Assembly: GCA_001915575.1 (NCBI GenBank)
Contig: MNQT01000022.1
Coordinates: forward strand, 156,068-220,067
Direction: 5' to 3'
Origin: Bacteroides sp. CAG:1060_57_27
GTDB lineage: Bacteria > Bacteroidota > Bacteroidia > Bacteroidales > UBA932
DNA: 64,000 nucleotides
The notes beneath the pieces were generated by a model that had not been told where the DNA came from, did no database searches, and saw nothing but the letters and a program-made list of their open reading frames with translations. Numbering within the stretch: the stretch's first letter is position 1; each line of letters begins with the position of its first letter. This document shows, piece after piece, positions 42,205-51,315 of the stretch. The translations under genes were made by a program, and so were the position numbers.

Positions 42205-42994
42205 TCCCGTCTGCGGCCTTCCGCGGCGCAACATCCTCCGCACCCATGACGGCGGCGGCCATCCTGTCGAGGCTTTCCCTCGGCCCCGACGCGAGGAACT
42301 CCGCCCGGCCGGGGACTGTCCCGCCTGTGGGAATCCCTTTCTGTTCCAGTATGTCCAGCAGGTGCGCCGCCACGGCCGGAGCCGGATCTATGAACCTTAT
42401 CCCCGGACCGGCGGCTTTCTGCAGTACCGGCAGCAGGAAAGGATAGTGCGTGCAGCCGAGCACTATTATGTCGGCTCCTGCGTCGAGCAGGGGACGCAGG
42501 TTGCTTTTTACCACCTCCTCGGCATGTTCTCCCTCGAGTTCCCCGCGCTCTACGAGCTCCACGAACCCGCTTCCCACGTGTTCCACCACCCTTACTCCGT
42601 CGCGTACACCGTCCTTGAGCTTGAGGTAGTTCGACCCCTTGAGGGTCCCTGCGGTGGCGAGCACTCCTATGACCCCGCTGCGCGTGCCGAGCGCCGCAGG
42701 CTTCACGGCCGGTTCCATGCCTATGAAAGGCAGGCTGAACTCGCTGCGCAGAGTCGAGATTGCGGCCGCTGTGGCGGTGTTGCAGGCTATGACCATGGCC
42801 TGCGCCCCCCTGGAAATCATCAGACGGGTGATTTCGCGGCAGCGCGAGCGTATGAACTCAGGGGCCTTCTCGCCGTATGGGCACCATGCGTTGTCGGCAT
42901 AGTAGACATAGTCCGCGCAGGGCAGGAGCTTCCGTATTTCCCTGAAGACGGAAAGTCCTCCCACTCCGGAGTCCATTATGCCTATCGTCGCCAT
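42170..42994 (-). CDS. murI: Glutamate racemase
   Basis: MurI makes D-glutamate for peptidoglycan. Both catalytic cysteines are visible, in ACNTA and GCTHYP, and the N-terminus IGIMDSGVGGLSV is conserved. I choose the ATG at 42994 and not 43003, because a full promoter (minus-strand TTTG at 43029-43032, TAACTTTG at 43001-43008) ends only six bases upstream; the transcript is then leaderless or nearly so. About 274 residues, with a poorly conserved ~30-residue tail that overlaps the end of NamZ. Confidence 0.93.
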   Translation of the reverse strand: MATIGIMDSGVGGLSVFREIRKLLPCADYVYYADNAWCPYGEKAPEFIRSRCREITRLMISRGAQAMVIACNTATAAAISTLRSEFSLPFIGMEPAVKPAALGTRSGVIGVLATAGTLKGSNYLKLKDGVRDGVRVVEHVGSGFVELVERGELEGEHAEEVVKSNLRPLLDAGADIIVLGCTHYPFLLPVLQKAAGPGIRFIDPAPAVAAHLLDILEQKGIPTGGTVPGRAEFLASGPRESLDRMAAAVMGAEDVAPRKAADGTNTDSRSSSGA

Positions 42995-43000
42995 ATCACA

Positions 43001-43032
43001 CAAAGTTATGAACTGTTTTGGTTTTTGGCAAA
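43001..43032 (-). promoter_or_regulatory. murI promoter
   Basis: Minus strand: TTTG (43029-43032), 20 bases, TAACTTTG (43001-43008). It is divergent from, and 8 bases apart from, the prfB promoter. Confidence 0.75.
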
Positions 43033-43040
43033 TGCTTCCT

Positions 43041-43073
43041 TTTGCGGATAATCATTAATAATTGTTAAATTTG
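43041..43073 (+). promoter_or_regulatory. prfB promoter
   Basis: TTTG (43041-43044), 21 bases, TAAATTTG (43066-43073). The ATG follows after six bases, so a start site at the usual distance would make a leaderless mRNA. Confidence 0.75.
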
Positions 43074-43079
43074 CATGAT

Positions 43080-44147
43080 ATGATAACTCTTGACCAAATA
43101 AAGGACCTGCAGTCCCGCGTGCAGAAGCTCGGCGACTGTATCGACATAGAGGGGAAGCGCCGCGAGGTGGCAGAAGGGGAGGCCCGCAGCCGGGAGGGTG
43201 ATTTCTGGAACGACCCCAAGCAGGCGGAAGCCTTCCTGAAGACCCTGAGCGCCCCCAAGTCCTGGATTTCGTCGTTCGATACCGCGAGAAGCGCGGTGGA
43301 CGACCTCGAGGTGCTGCTCGAGCTGGAGCCCGACAGCCCCGAGACGGATGCGGCGTATGCCCATGCCGTCGGGCTCGTCGAAGACCTCGAGCTGCGCAAC
43401 ATGCTCGGAGCGGAGGGGGACTCTCTCGGAGCCGTGCTTACTATAAACTCCGGAGCCGGCGGCACCGAGGCGAACGACTGGAGCGCGATGCTGATGCGCA
43501 TGTACATGCGCTGGGGCGAGCGTAACGGCTACAAGATGACCGTCACCGAGGAGCAGGAGGGAGACGAGACCGGAATCAAGTCTGCGACCATACAGTTCGA
43601 GGGCGACTACGCCTACGGCTATCTCAAGGCCGAGTCGGGCGTGCACAGGCTCGTCAGGATTTCACCGTTCAACGCCCAGGGCAAGAGGCAGACGACCTTC
43701 AGCTCCGTATTCGTATATCCCCTTGTCGACGATACGATCAACATCGAGATCAATCCCGCCGACATAGAGTGGGACACCTTCCGCTCAGGAGGCCACGGCG
43801 GACAGAACGTCAACAAGGTCGAGACGGGAGTGCGCGTAAGGCACATCCCCACCGGCATAATGGTCGAGAACACCGAGACCCGCAGCCAGCAGGACAACCG
43901 CCAGAACGCCCTGCGCATACTCAAGTCGCGGCTCTACGACATCGAGCTCAAGAAGCGCCAGGAGAAGCAGGCGGAACTCGAGGGCCAGAAGAAGAAGATA
44001 GAGTGGGGCTCGCAGATACGCTCCTATGTACTGCACCCCTACAAGATGGTCAAGGACCTGCGCACCGGTTACGAGACGGCCGACACCCAGGGCGTGCTCG
44101 ACGGCGACATAAACGGATTCATGAAGACATTCCTAATGCAAAACTGA
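43080..44147 (+). CDS. prfB: Peptide chain release factor 2
   Basis: RF2 recognises UGA/UAA stops and triggers peptide release on the ribosome. The 355-residue protein has the stop-reading SPF motif ([11 protein letters not shown]) and the catalytic GGQ loop ([18 protein letters not shown]). The start at 43080 fits the promoter. Unlike E. coli prfB, no CTTTGA frameshift site is seen: the coding frame runs straight through the equivalent place ([13 protein letters not shown]). Fumarase begins one base after its stop. Confidence 0.95.
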   Translation: MITLDQIKDLQSRVQKLGDCIDIEGKRREVAEGEARSREGDFWNDPKQAEAFLKTLSAPKSWISSFDTARSAVDDLEVLLELEPDSPETDAAYAHAVGLVEDLELRNMLGAEGDSLGAVLTINSGAGGTEANDWSAMLMRMYMRWGERNGYKMTVTEEQEGDETGIKSATIQFEGDYAYGYLKAESGVHRLVRISPFNAQGKRQTTFSSVFVYPLVDDTINIEINPADIEWDTFRSGGHGGQNVNKVETGVRVRHIPTGIMVENTETRSQQDNRQNALRILKSRLYDIELKKRQEKQAELEGQKKKIEWGSQIRSYVLHPYKMVKDLRTGYETADTQGVLDGDINGFMKTFLMQN

Positions 44148-44148
44148 T

Positions 44149-45771
44149 ATGACTGAATTTAAGTACGCTCCCATGTTCCAGCTCGGCGAGGACACGACCG
44201 AGTACTACAGGATTCCCGGTTCCGAGCAGTATGTCGGTACCTCCGAATTCGAGGGGCACAAGATGCTCAAGGTGTCCCGCGAGGCCCTTACGCTAATGGC
44301 CAACACGGCTTTCCGCGATGTCAGCTTCATGCTCCGCCGCTCGCACAACGAGCAGGTCGCGAAGATCCTCGGCGACCCCGAGGCCTCGGAGAACGACAAG
44401 TATGTGGCCCTGACGTTCCTGCGCAACGCCGAGATAGCCTGCAAGGGCAAGCTCCCGTTCTGTCAGGATACCGGCACCGCCATAATCCACGGCGAGAAGG
44501 GCCAGCAGGTGTGGACGGGCTTCCAGGACGAGGAGGCCCTGAGCCTCGGAGTGTTCAAGACCTATACGGAGGAGAACCTCAGATACTCCCAGAACGCTCC
44601 TCTGGACATGTACAGGGAGGTCAACACCAAGTGCAACCTGCCTGCCCAGATAGACATAGAGGCATGCGAGGGCGACGAGTACCGCTTCCTCTGCGTGACC
44701 AAGGGCGGCGGATCGGCGAACAAGACCTATCTCTACCAGGAGACCAAGGCCATACTCAATCCAGGCACGCTTGTGCCCTTCCTCGTGTCCAAGATGAAGA
44801 CTCTTGGAACCGCGGCCTGCCCTCCCTACCATATCGCCTTCGTGATAGGCGGCACCTCCGCCGAGAAGAACCTGCTTACCGTGAAGCTCGCATCCACCCA
44901 CTACTACGATTCGCTTCCCACCACGGGAGACGAGACCGGACGTGCCTTCCGCGACGTGGAACTTGAGAAGCAGCTGCTCGAGGAGGCATGGAAGATAGGT
45001 CTCGGCGCGCAGTTCGGTGGCAAGTACTTCGCGCACGACGTCCGCGTGATACGCCTGCCCCGCCACGGTGCCAGCTGCCCTGTCGGACTCGGCGTGAGCT
45101 GCTCGGCGGACCGCAACATCAAGGCCAGGATCAATGCCGACGGAGTCTGGATCGAGAAGCTCGACGACAGGCCCTACGAGCTGATTCCCGAGTCCCTGCG
45201 CAATGCTGGCGAGGGCGATGCCGTAAAGGTGGACCTCGACCGGCCCATGTCCGAGATCCTCAAAGTCCTCACGAAGTATCCCGTATCCACGAGGCTCAGC
45301 CTCAGCGGAACGATCATAGTCGCCCGCGACATAGCACACGCGAAGCTCAACGAGCGGCTCGACAACGGAGAGGATCTTCCCCAGTATTTCAAGGACCACC
45401 CCGTATACTATGCCGGACCCGCGAAGACTCCTGCCGGATACGCCTGCGGCTCGATGGGACCTACCACCGCAAACCGCATGGATCCCTATGTCGACCGTTT
45501 CCAGGATCACGGCGGTTCCATGATCATGATAGCCAAGGGTAACCGTACCCAGGCCGTGACCGACGCCTGCAAGAAGCACGGAGGCTTCTACCTCGGTTCT
45601 ATCGGAGGCCCCGCCGCGGTGCTCGCGCAGAACAACATCAAGTCCATAGAGTGCGTGGAATACCCCGAGCTCGGAATGGAGGCTATCTGGAAGATAAGGG
45701 TGGAGGACTTCCCCGCCTTCATACTCGTCGACGACAAGGGCAACGACTTCTTCAAGACTATCGGGCTGTAG
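44149..45771 (+). CDS. fumB: Fumarate hydratase, class I (Fe-S)
   Basis: A 540-residue class I fumarase that interconverts fumarate and malate with a [4Fe-4S] cluster, in the reductive TCA branch typical of Bacteroidales. Features: [14 protein letters not shown] with one cluster Cys, [29 protein letters not shown], and [16 protein letters not shown] in the beta domain. Length matches the fused FumA/FumB form, in which alpha and beta parts are one chain. It is probably co-transcribed with prfB. Symbol choice between fumA and fumB is conventional. Confidence 0.93.
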   Translation: MTEFKYAPMFQLGEDTTEYYRIPGSEQYVGTSEFEGHKMLKVSREALTLMANTAFRDVSFMLRRSHNEQVAKILGDPEASENDKYVALTFLRNAEIACKGKLPFCQDTGTAIIHGEKGQQVWTGFQDEEALSLGVFKTYTEENLRYSQNAPLDMYREVNTKCNLPAQIDIEACEGDEYRFLCVTKGGGSANKTYLYQETKAILNPGTLVPFLVSKMKTLGTAACPPYHIAFVIGGTSAEKNLLTVKLASTHYYDSLPTTGDETGRAFRDVELEKQLLEEAWKIGLGAQFGGKYFAHDVRVIRLPRHGASCPVGLGVSCSADRNIKARINADGVWIEKLDDRPYELIPESLRNAGEGDAVKVDLDRPMSEILKVLTKYPVSTRLSLSGTIIVARDIAHAKLNERLDNGEDLPQYFKDHPVYYAGPAKTPAGYACGSMGPTTANRMDPYVDRFQDHGGSMIMIAKGNRTQAVTDACKKHGGFYLGSIGGPAAVLAQNNIKSIECVEYPELGMEAIWKIRVEDFPAFILVDDKGNDFFKTIGL

Positions 45772-45786
45772 CATGGCTCCGACCGC

Positions 45787-48700
45787 ATGAAGAGGTGGGT
45801 CAAAATAATCCTCCTTTCGTTTATAGGATTGCTTGTGGCGCTCACAGTTGCGCTGCAGGCGATCCTAAAGTCTGATTTCCTGAAGGAGAAGCTGCTCGAG
45901 GCGGCGTCCGGATATGTCGACGCTGCGCTGGAAGTGTCGGAGCTGGACTTCGGCCTCCTCAGGACCTATCCCGATGTCGAAGCGAGGTTCTGCGGTCTGA
46001 GCGTGACCTGTCCTCCGCCGCGTCCCGACGCTTCCGTATGCGACACCCTGCTGCGCGCCGACACGGTGATATTGAGGTTGAACCTTCCTGCCCTTTCCGC
46101 CGGCAGGATTGACGTGCGCCGTGCGCATCTGAACGGGGTGCGCCTGTATGCCCGCAGATATGACTCACTTTCCGTGAACTGGGATGTGCTTGCACTGCCG
46201 GAAAATCCTGAAGACAGGGCGGATACGGTCCGTGCGGAGTTCCCGAGAGTCAATGTCCGGGAGTTCAGCCTCGGCCCCGACTGCCTGCTGGTGCTCGATG
46301 ACCTTCCCTCGTCCATGTCTGTCCGTGTGAGCCCCGGAAGTGTGCGGCTTTCCGGCCGCATAGGACCGGGCAGGAGGGCTCCGAGAGTGTCGGGTATATC
46401 CCTGTCCGTCGATTCCCTTAAGGCCGGGCTCGTTTCGGGTACCGACACCCTCGACTACACCCTTGCGGAGCTTTGCGTGGAGCAGACCGGACGCGGCAGC
46501 TTCTCTCTTGCGGCCGAGTCTCGCGCAGACCTCTCCTCCGCCGACTTCGGCAGTATGGCAGTGCCGTTCAACCTTGACGGAGAGCTGGCATATGCGTTCC
46601 TGCCCGACGGTCTGGGCGTTTCCGCATCCGGCCTTTCTGTCTACCTGGCATGCATGCCCTTCTTCCTCGACGGCAGCGTCCTTCTCGGCGACGGATATGC
46701 CGACATGGATGCGTCGCTCTCTCTCGTGGAGTGCCGGCTCGAGGATGTGCTGCACGACTACGCCGCCGGGTTCGACCCTTATGCTGCGTCTTTCGGTACG
46801 GATGCCGTCCTCTCTGCGGATTTCACCGCGAAAGGGCGTCTCGGTGGCGGCAGCCTGCCGGAATTCAGCGCCTGCGTGCGTATTCCGCAGTCCCATACGG
46901 AGTATCTGCCTGACGGTTCCACCCTCGACCTCGAGGCCGATGTCGACATGGAACTCTCCGCAGGGCGAATGCTGACTGCCGACATACATACTTTCAAGGC
47001 ATCCGTGGACGGTATTGACATGGATCTTGGCGGCTCTGCAGACGATCTGCTCGGCGATGACCCCCTGTTCAGCGTCGAGGCTCTGGTCTCCGCGGATATC
47101 GGCAGGCTGGGCTGGATTATTCCCGAGGGCCTTGGACTCAGGAAGGCCGACGGATGCATAGAACTGGACCTGTCTGCCAGTACCAGACGCTCGAACCTTT
47201 CGGATTTCAGGTTCAGGAACGCCTACATCGACGGGACTCTGCATGCCGGAACCCTTTCCGTAGCAACGGATTCGGCGGATCTCTCCGCCTTCAATGCCCT
47301 TGTAAGCCTGAAATCCGAGCCGGACGGTCTCGGGGTTGAGGTGGACTTCGACAGCCTCTACTTCAATTCCGGACGGGATATCATCGCGCGTATAAGGAAC
47401 ATCCATAATTCCGCCGGCATAGTCAAGGCCGAGAGCCGCGGTACCGCCGTCCCGAGGATGTCGGTATCTACCGAGAGCGACATGATATTCCTCAAGTTAG
47501 GTAACGCCCGCTACGGAGTGAGGGGCGCCGGCATATCGGCCTCGGCCCAAAGGCGGGTGGCGGTGCGGCGGAGCAGGCCGGAACGCGGCGTGCACGACAG
47601 GCGCCGGGGCCGCGCGGTGCGTGCTGTCCGTGATCTTGCGAGGCGCGACCGCGACTTCGCCGCTGCGGACATAGACATCTCGCTGGATTCGTCCGTGGTC
47701 AGGTATCTGCGCAACTGGTCCCTGGCGGGCCATATCAAGGCCGATGCGGGGATGATGGCGTCGAGAGAACTTCCGCTCCGTACGAGGCTCACGGCGCTGC
47801 ATGCGGATTTCGACGACGAGCGCATAGTGCTCGACACCCTCGGCGTGCGCTGCGGAACGAGCGACTTCAACATGAGCGGTACAGTCACGGGAGTGAAGCG
47901 CGCCCTGATGCGCAGGAGCCGCATCGGAGCCGACCTGTTCCTCAATTCGGAAAGGATCAATATCAACGAAATGGTGGCGGCCAGCCTGATAGGCAGCCGT
48001 GACGAGGCAAGCGTGGATCCTTCGGTGGAGCTCGACGAGAGCTTCGTGACGGATACGCTCGCCGACGCCTCGATAGACATAGAGGACCTGCCTCTGCTGA
48101 TAGTTCCCGGCAATGTGGATGCCCGGGTGAGGCTGAACGCCGGCAAGGTCGATTTTCTCGAACCCGAGATAGGTCCCGTGATCTCCGGCATAAGGATCAA
48201 GGACAGGACGATGCAGCTGACCGGTACCGACATCTTCGCCGATTTCGGACATATCTATGCCGATGCCTTCTACTCTACGAGGAGCAAGCGCGACATCTCG
48301 ACCGGCGTGAATCTGGACTTAGACAGCATGCAGGTCGACAGGGTGATAGGGCTCCTGCCCATAGTGGACTCCCTGATGCCGGCGCTCAAGACTTTCGAGG
48401 GCAATGTCAGCTGCGAGATATCCGCCACGACCCAGCTCGACAGCAACATGAATGTGGTCATCCCCACGCTCGACGGGGTGCTCAGGGTCAGGGGAAAGGA
48501 CATGAAGCTGTATAGCGACGGCCGCTTCGGCAAGCTGGCGGATATGCTGCTCTTCGGCAAGACCGGTGTCATGAACATAGACAACCTCAGCGCCGATGCC
48601 ATAGTACATGACAGCCGCCTCGAGGTGTTCCCCTTCGACCTCGGCATAGACAGGTTCAAGCTGGCGCTCCAGGGCAGCCAGGGCTTCGACAAGAGCATGC

Positions 48701-49275
48701 AGTACCATGTGTCCGTGCTCAAGTCGCCTTTGCTGCTGCGCTTCGGCATAGACATATACGGCACCCTCGACAACTGGAAGATGTCGCTCGGAAGGGCAAA
48801 ACTGTCGGGAGGCAATATCCCGGCGTTCACTGCGCAGCTCGATACGGTACAGCTCAATCTGGCCAACTCGATAAGGGATATCTATGACAGGGGAGTCGGA
48901 GATGTCGTGGACTTCAACCGCAGGGAACTCGGGAGCCTCTACGGGCGCAAGCTGCACATCGATTCCGTGAGCGGTGATGACGAACACCTTGATGCCGTGG
49001 CACGAGAGGGCTATGCCGAGATGTTCTCCGAGATTATCTATGAGAGGGAGCTGGAGGCGCAGACCTCGCAGGCGATGGACGAGATAGACAGTGTGCTTGA
49101 AAGCACCATGCCGGACATGGCATCGCTTATGGAGCAGCACGAGATGTCCATGTTCGACAGGCGGCTCCAGCGTCGTATCGATCGTATGGAGCGCAGGCAG
49201 CAGCGTCGCGAACTGCGGCAGGCGAGGCGTGCGGAGCGTGCCTCCCGTCTCGCAGGAACGGAGATGACTGAATGA
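45787..49275 (+). CDS. AsmA family protein (envelope lipid-transfer type)
   Basis: A 1162-residue protein with one N-terminal membrane helix (IILLSFIGLLVALTVALQAIL), an AsmA N-terminal domain (LEVSELDFGLLRTYPDVEARFCGLSV), a very long beta-rich middle and an AsmA C-terminal domain (~residues 880-1040). AsmA-like proteins form beta-groove bridges thought to move phospholipids between membranes. An Arg-rich stretch (~residues 586-618) interrupts the beta sequence, and the C-terminal tail (RRLQRRIDRMERRQQRRE...) is a basic coiled coil. The formyl-THF ligase gene overlaps its stop (ATGA). Confidence 0.85.
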   Translation: MKRWVKIILLSFIGLLVALTVALQAILKSDFLKEKLLEAASGYVDAALEVSELDFGLLRTYPDVEARFCGLSVTCPPPRPDASVCDTLLRADTVILRLNLPALSAGRIDVRRAHLNGVRLYARRYDSLSVNWDVLALPENPEDRADTVRAEFPRVNVREFSLGPDCLLVLDDLPSSMSVRVSPGSVRLSGRIGPGRRAPRVSGISLSVDSLKAGLVSGTDTLDYTLAELCVEQTGRGSFSLAAESRADLSSADFGSMAVPFNLDGELAYAFLPDGLGVSASGLSVYLACMPFFLDGSVLLGDGYADMDASLSLVECRLEDVLHDYAAGFDPYAASFGTDAVLSADFTAKGRLGGGSLPEFSACVRIPQSHTEYLPDGSTLDLEADVDMELSAGRMLTADIHTFKASVDGIDMDLGGSADDLLGDDPLFSVEALVSADIGRLGWIIPEGLGLRKADGCIELDLSASTRRSNLSDFRFRNAYIDGTLHAGTLSVATDSADLSAFNALVSLKSEPDGLGVEVDFDSLYFNSGRDIIARIRNIHNSAGIVKAESRGTAVPRMSVSTESDMIFLKLGNARYGVRGAGISASAQRRVAVRRSRPERGVHDRRRGRAVRAVRDLARRDRDFAAADIDISLDSSVVRYLRNWSLAGHIKADAGMMASRELPLRTRLTALHADFDDERIVLDTLGVRCGTSDFNMSGTVTGVKRALMRRSRIGADLFLNSERININEMVAASLIGSRDEASVDPSVELDESFVTDTLADASIDIEDLPLLIVPGNVDARVRLNAGKVDFLEPEIGPVISGIRIKDRTMQLTGTDIFADFGHIYADAFYSTRSKRDISTGVNLDLDSMQVDRVIGLLPIVDSLMPALKTFEGNVSCEISATTQLDSNMNVVIPTLDGVLRVRGKDMKLYSDGRFGKLADMLLFGKTGVMNIDNLSADAIVHDSRLEVFPFDLGIDRFKLALQGSQGFDKSMQYHVSVLKSPLLLRFGIDIYGTLDNWKMSLGRAKLSGGNIPAFTAQLDTVQLNLANSIRDIYDRGVGDVVDFNRRELGSLYGRKLHIDSVSGDDEHLDAVAREGYAEMFSEIIYERELEAQTSQAMDEIDSVLESTMPDMASLMEQHEMSMFDRRLQRRIDRMERRQQRRELRQARRAERASRLAGTEMTE

Positions 49276-49832
49276 CGGGCATGCAGTCGAAAGATGAAAT
49301 ACGCAGGCGAATGAAGGCCATGCAACGGGAGTTTCTTGCTTCCGGTAGACAGGAACGGGAATCTGTGAGGATACTCGGCGAGCTGGAGCGTTCTCCGGAA
49401 TTCGTCTCGGCGCGTACGGTGCTCGGGTATATGGCCATTTCGGGAGAGGTTCTTACCGAGGGATTCATCAGGCGCTGGAGCGCATACAAGAGGATGCTGA
49501 TTCCGCTTGTGACTCCGTCAGGTCTGGAACTGCGCGAATACCGTCCTGACTGCCTCGTAAGCGGCTATGCCGGTATCCCCGAACCTTCTGCCGGGGCGCC
49601 GCTCTGCCGTCCGGACGAAGTGGATTTCGCATTTGTCCCGGGAGTCGCGTTCTCTCGCGGACAGGAAGGGGAGCCGGGCAGGATATGGCGTCTCGGCAGG
49701 GGAAAGGCCTGCTATGACCGTCTGCTCCCGTCGTTGCACTGTCCCGTCGCCGGCGTCGCCTTTCCTTTCAGGCTGGTAGACCGCCTTCCGCTTGATCCCT
49801 GGGACAGGCCGCTCGATCTGCTGTTCATATAG
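49272..49832 (+). CDS. 5-formyltetrahydrofolate cyclo-ligase
   Basis: A 186-residue enzyme that converts 5-formyl-THF to 5,10-methenyl-THF with ATP. Family features: the N-terminal basic helix (KDEIRRRMKAMQREF), VDFAFVPGVAFSR, and the nucleotide-binding motif RLGRGKACYDRLL. The ATG overlaps the asmA stop by four bases, so the pair is coupled although the functions are unrelated. It is a normal length for the family. Confidence 0.9.
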   Translation: MTGMQSKDEIRRRMKAMQREFLASGRQERESVRILGELERSPEFVSARTVLGYMAISGEVLTEGFIRRWSAYKRMLIPLVTPSGLELREYRPDCLVSGYAGIPEPSAGAPLCRPDEVDFAFVPGVAFSRGQEGEPGRIWRLGRGKACYDRLLPSLHCPVAGVAFPFRLVDRLPLDPWDRPLDLLFI

Positions 49833-49880
49833 GATTCCTGACGCTTTGTCAGTGCTGTTGTTTGGCGGCAGGATTATTGC

Positions 49881-49888
49881 TACATTTG
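49881..49888 (+). promoter_or_regulatory. -7 box of the deaminase gene
   Basis: TACATTTG, 27 bases before the ATG at 49916. TTTG at 49861-49864 is 16 bases upstream, slightly short of the usual spacing. Confidence 0.5.
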
Positions 49889-49915
49889 CTGCCGGTCAGA
49901 TATTCCGATGAATTT

Positions 49916-50398
49916 ATGAACAACATTACAGAACAGGATAAAACTTTTATCAGGCAGGCCATAGACCTTGCCACCGAAAATGTAAGGAACGGCGGCGGAC
50001 CTTTCGGCGCCGTCATCTGCCGGGACGGACAGGTACTGTCGACAGGCGTCAACAGGGTTACAGACAATAACGATCCTACGGCCCATGCCGAGGTGCAGGC
50101 CATACGCGCCGCATGCGCCAGGCTGCACACTTTCGACCTTGCGGGCTGCACGCTCTACACTTCGTGCGAACCCTGCCCCATGTGTCTCGGGGCTATCTAC
50201 TGGGCCCGTCTCGACAGGGTGGTCTATGCGGCCACCCAGGATGATGCCGCGTCCGTGGATTTCGACGACTCCTTCATCTACAAGGAGATAGCGAAGCCGA
50301 TGGCTCTCAGAAGCATCCCTTTCGCGCATTTCGACGATCCCGCGGGGCTCGAGCCTTTCACCACATGGAAGGACTGTGAAACCAAGACAGCGTATTAG
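49916..50398 (+). CDS. Guanine deaminase-like nucleoside/base deaminase
   Basis: A 160-residue zinc deaminase of the cytidine-deaminase fold: HAEVQAIR supplies His and the catalytic Glu, TSCEPCPMCLGAI the two cysteines. The C-terminal tail (DDSFIYKEIAKP and onward to KTAY) matches the B. subtilis-type guanine deaminase and not TadA, so the likely reaction is guanine to xanthine. The ATG at 49916 is preferred over an upstream one at 49862 because the promoter -7 box lies between them. Confidence 0.85.
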   Translation: MNNITEQDKTFIRQAIDLATENVRNGGGPFGAVICRDGQVLSTGVNRVTDNNDPTAHAEVQAIRAACARLHTFDLAGCTLYTSCEPCPMCLGAIYWARLDRVVYAATQDDAASVDFDDSFIYKEIAKPMALRSIPFAHFDDPAGLEPFTTWKDCETKTAY

Positions 50399-50413
50399 TT
50401 AGAAGAGTATATC

Positions 50414-51088
50414 ATGAACATCTGGATAATAATGATTGCCGTGATGGTGCTTTCGTACATCATCCAGCTTTCGCTCAACAGCAAATTCGACAAGTATTCG
50501 AGGGTTCCCTCGCCTCACGGGCTCACCGGTGCCGATGTGGCGCGCCTGATGCTCAAGCAGAACGGCATAGACGATGTGAGCGTGCAGTGCGTGAAGGGCA
50601 GGCTTACCGACCATTACAATCCCCAGGACAAGACGGTCAACCTGAGCGAGGCGGTATATGCGAGTGCCTCGATAGCCGCCTGCGCCGTGGCCGCGCACGA
50701 GACCGGACACGCGATACAGCATGCCACCGGCTACGCGCCCCTGCGCATGCGCAGCGCCCTCGTTCCGGTGGTGACTTTCGCCAACAACACCGTACAGTGG
50801 GTGCTGCTGCTCGGCGTGCTTATGATCAATGTGTTCCCTACGCTGCTGTGGATAGGAATCGCGCTCTTTGCGATGACTACACTCTTCAGCCTCATAACCC
50901 TTCCCGTCGAGATAAACGCAAGCCAGAGGGCCGTGATGTGGCTCGAGGGCTCGGGAGTCGTGGATGCACAGACCAAGCCCTATGCGGTGGATGCGCTCAA
51001 GTGGGCAGCCTACACTTATGTGATAGCTGCCTTGGGCTCGCTGGCGACGCTGTTCTACTACATTTCCCTCGCCAACGACCGCAGATAG
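50414..51088 (+). CDS. Membrane zinc metallopeptidase (YugP family)
   Basis: A 224-residue protein with four membrane segments and the HExxH-type zinc site AAHETGHAIQH (~residue 95). LTGADVARLMLKQNGI and DHYNPQDKTVNLSE are hallmarks of the YugP/neutral zinc metallopeptidase family (peptidase_M_neutral type). Its substrate is not known. It follows the deaminase by 15 bases. Downstream lies the interleaved inverted-repeat structure before the convergent glmS. Confidence 0.88.
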   Translation: MNIWIIMIAVMVLSYIIQLSLNSKFDKYSRVPSPHGLTGADVARLMLKQNGIDDVSVQCVKGRLTDHYNPQDKTVNLSEAVYASASIAACAVAAHETGHAIQHATGYAPLRMRSALVPVVTFANNTVQWVLLLGVLMINVFPTLLWIGIALFAMTTLFSLITLPVEINASQRAVMWLEGSGVVDAQTKPYAVDALKWAAYTYVIAALGSLATLFYYISLANDRR

Positions 51089-51120
51089 AGACGGCTGCGG
51101 ACAGCTTCCGGAGAACGGGG

Positions 51121-51308
51121 CGGCGTTTATCCGATAAAAGTACGCCTCCTCTATACTCTTGTCATTGCCTGCCGTTATTTCTATAACCTCCGGGGATATA
51201 CCTCCCGGGGAGCGTTTACCCTCTTTGAATAGCTCCCCGGGAGGTATATCCCGGAAGATATTCAAAGAGGGAAACAGGAGAAAAGGGCGATTTTATCGGA
51301 CAAGCGCG
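51121..51308. repeat. Nested and interleaved inverted repeats between yugP-type gene and glmS
   Basis: Three pairs are seen. Outer: TCCGATAAAA (51130-51139) with TTTTATCGGA (51291-51300), extended by partial matches. A: a perfect 21-bp pair, GGGATATACCTCCCGGGG... (51193-51213) with 51232-51252. B: CCCTCTTTGAATA (51219-51231) with TATTCAAAGAGGG (51259-51271). A and B interleave (A, B, A', B'), so only one of the two hairpins can form fully at a time. The stretch separates two convergent genes. Confidence 0.8.
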
Positions 51309-51315
51309 GCAACCT

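Noticed and set aside
43110-43180. Programmed frameshift in prfB
   Set aside because: No CTTTGA-type site or in-frame early stop; the frame is continuous through the usual frameshift position.
47530-47660. Compensating frameshifts in the AsmA gene
   Set aside because: Alternative frames contain stops or low-quality sequence and would not improve the protein, so the Arg-rich stretch is kept as real.
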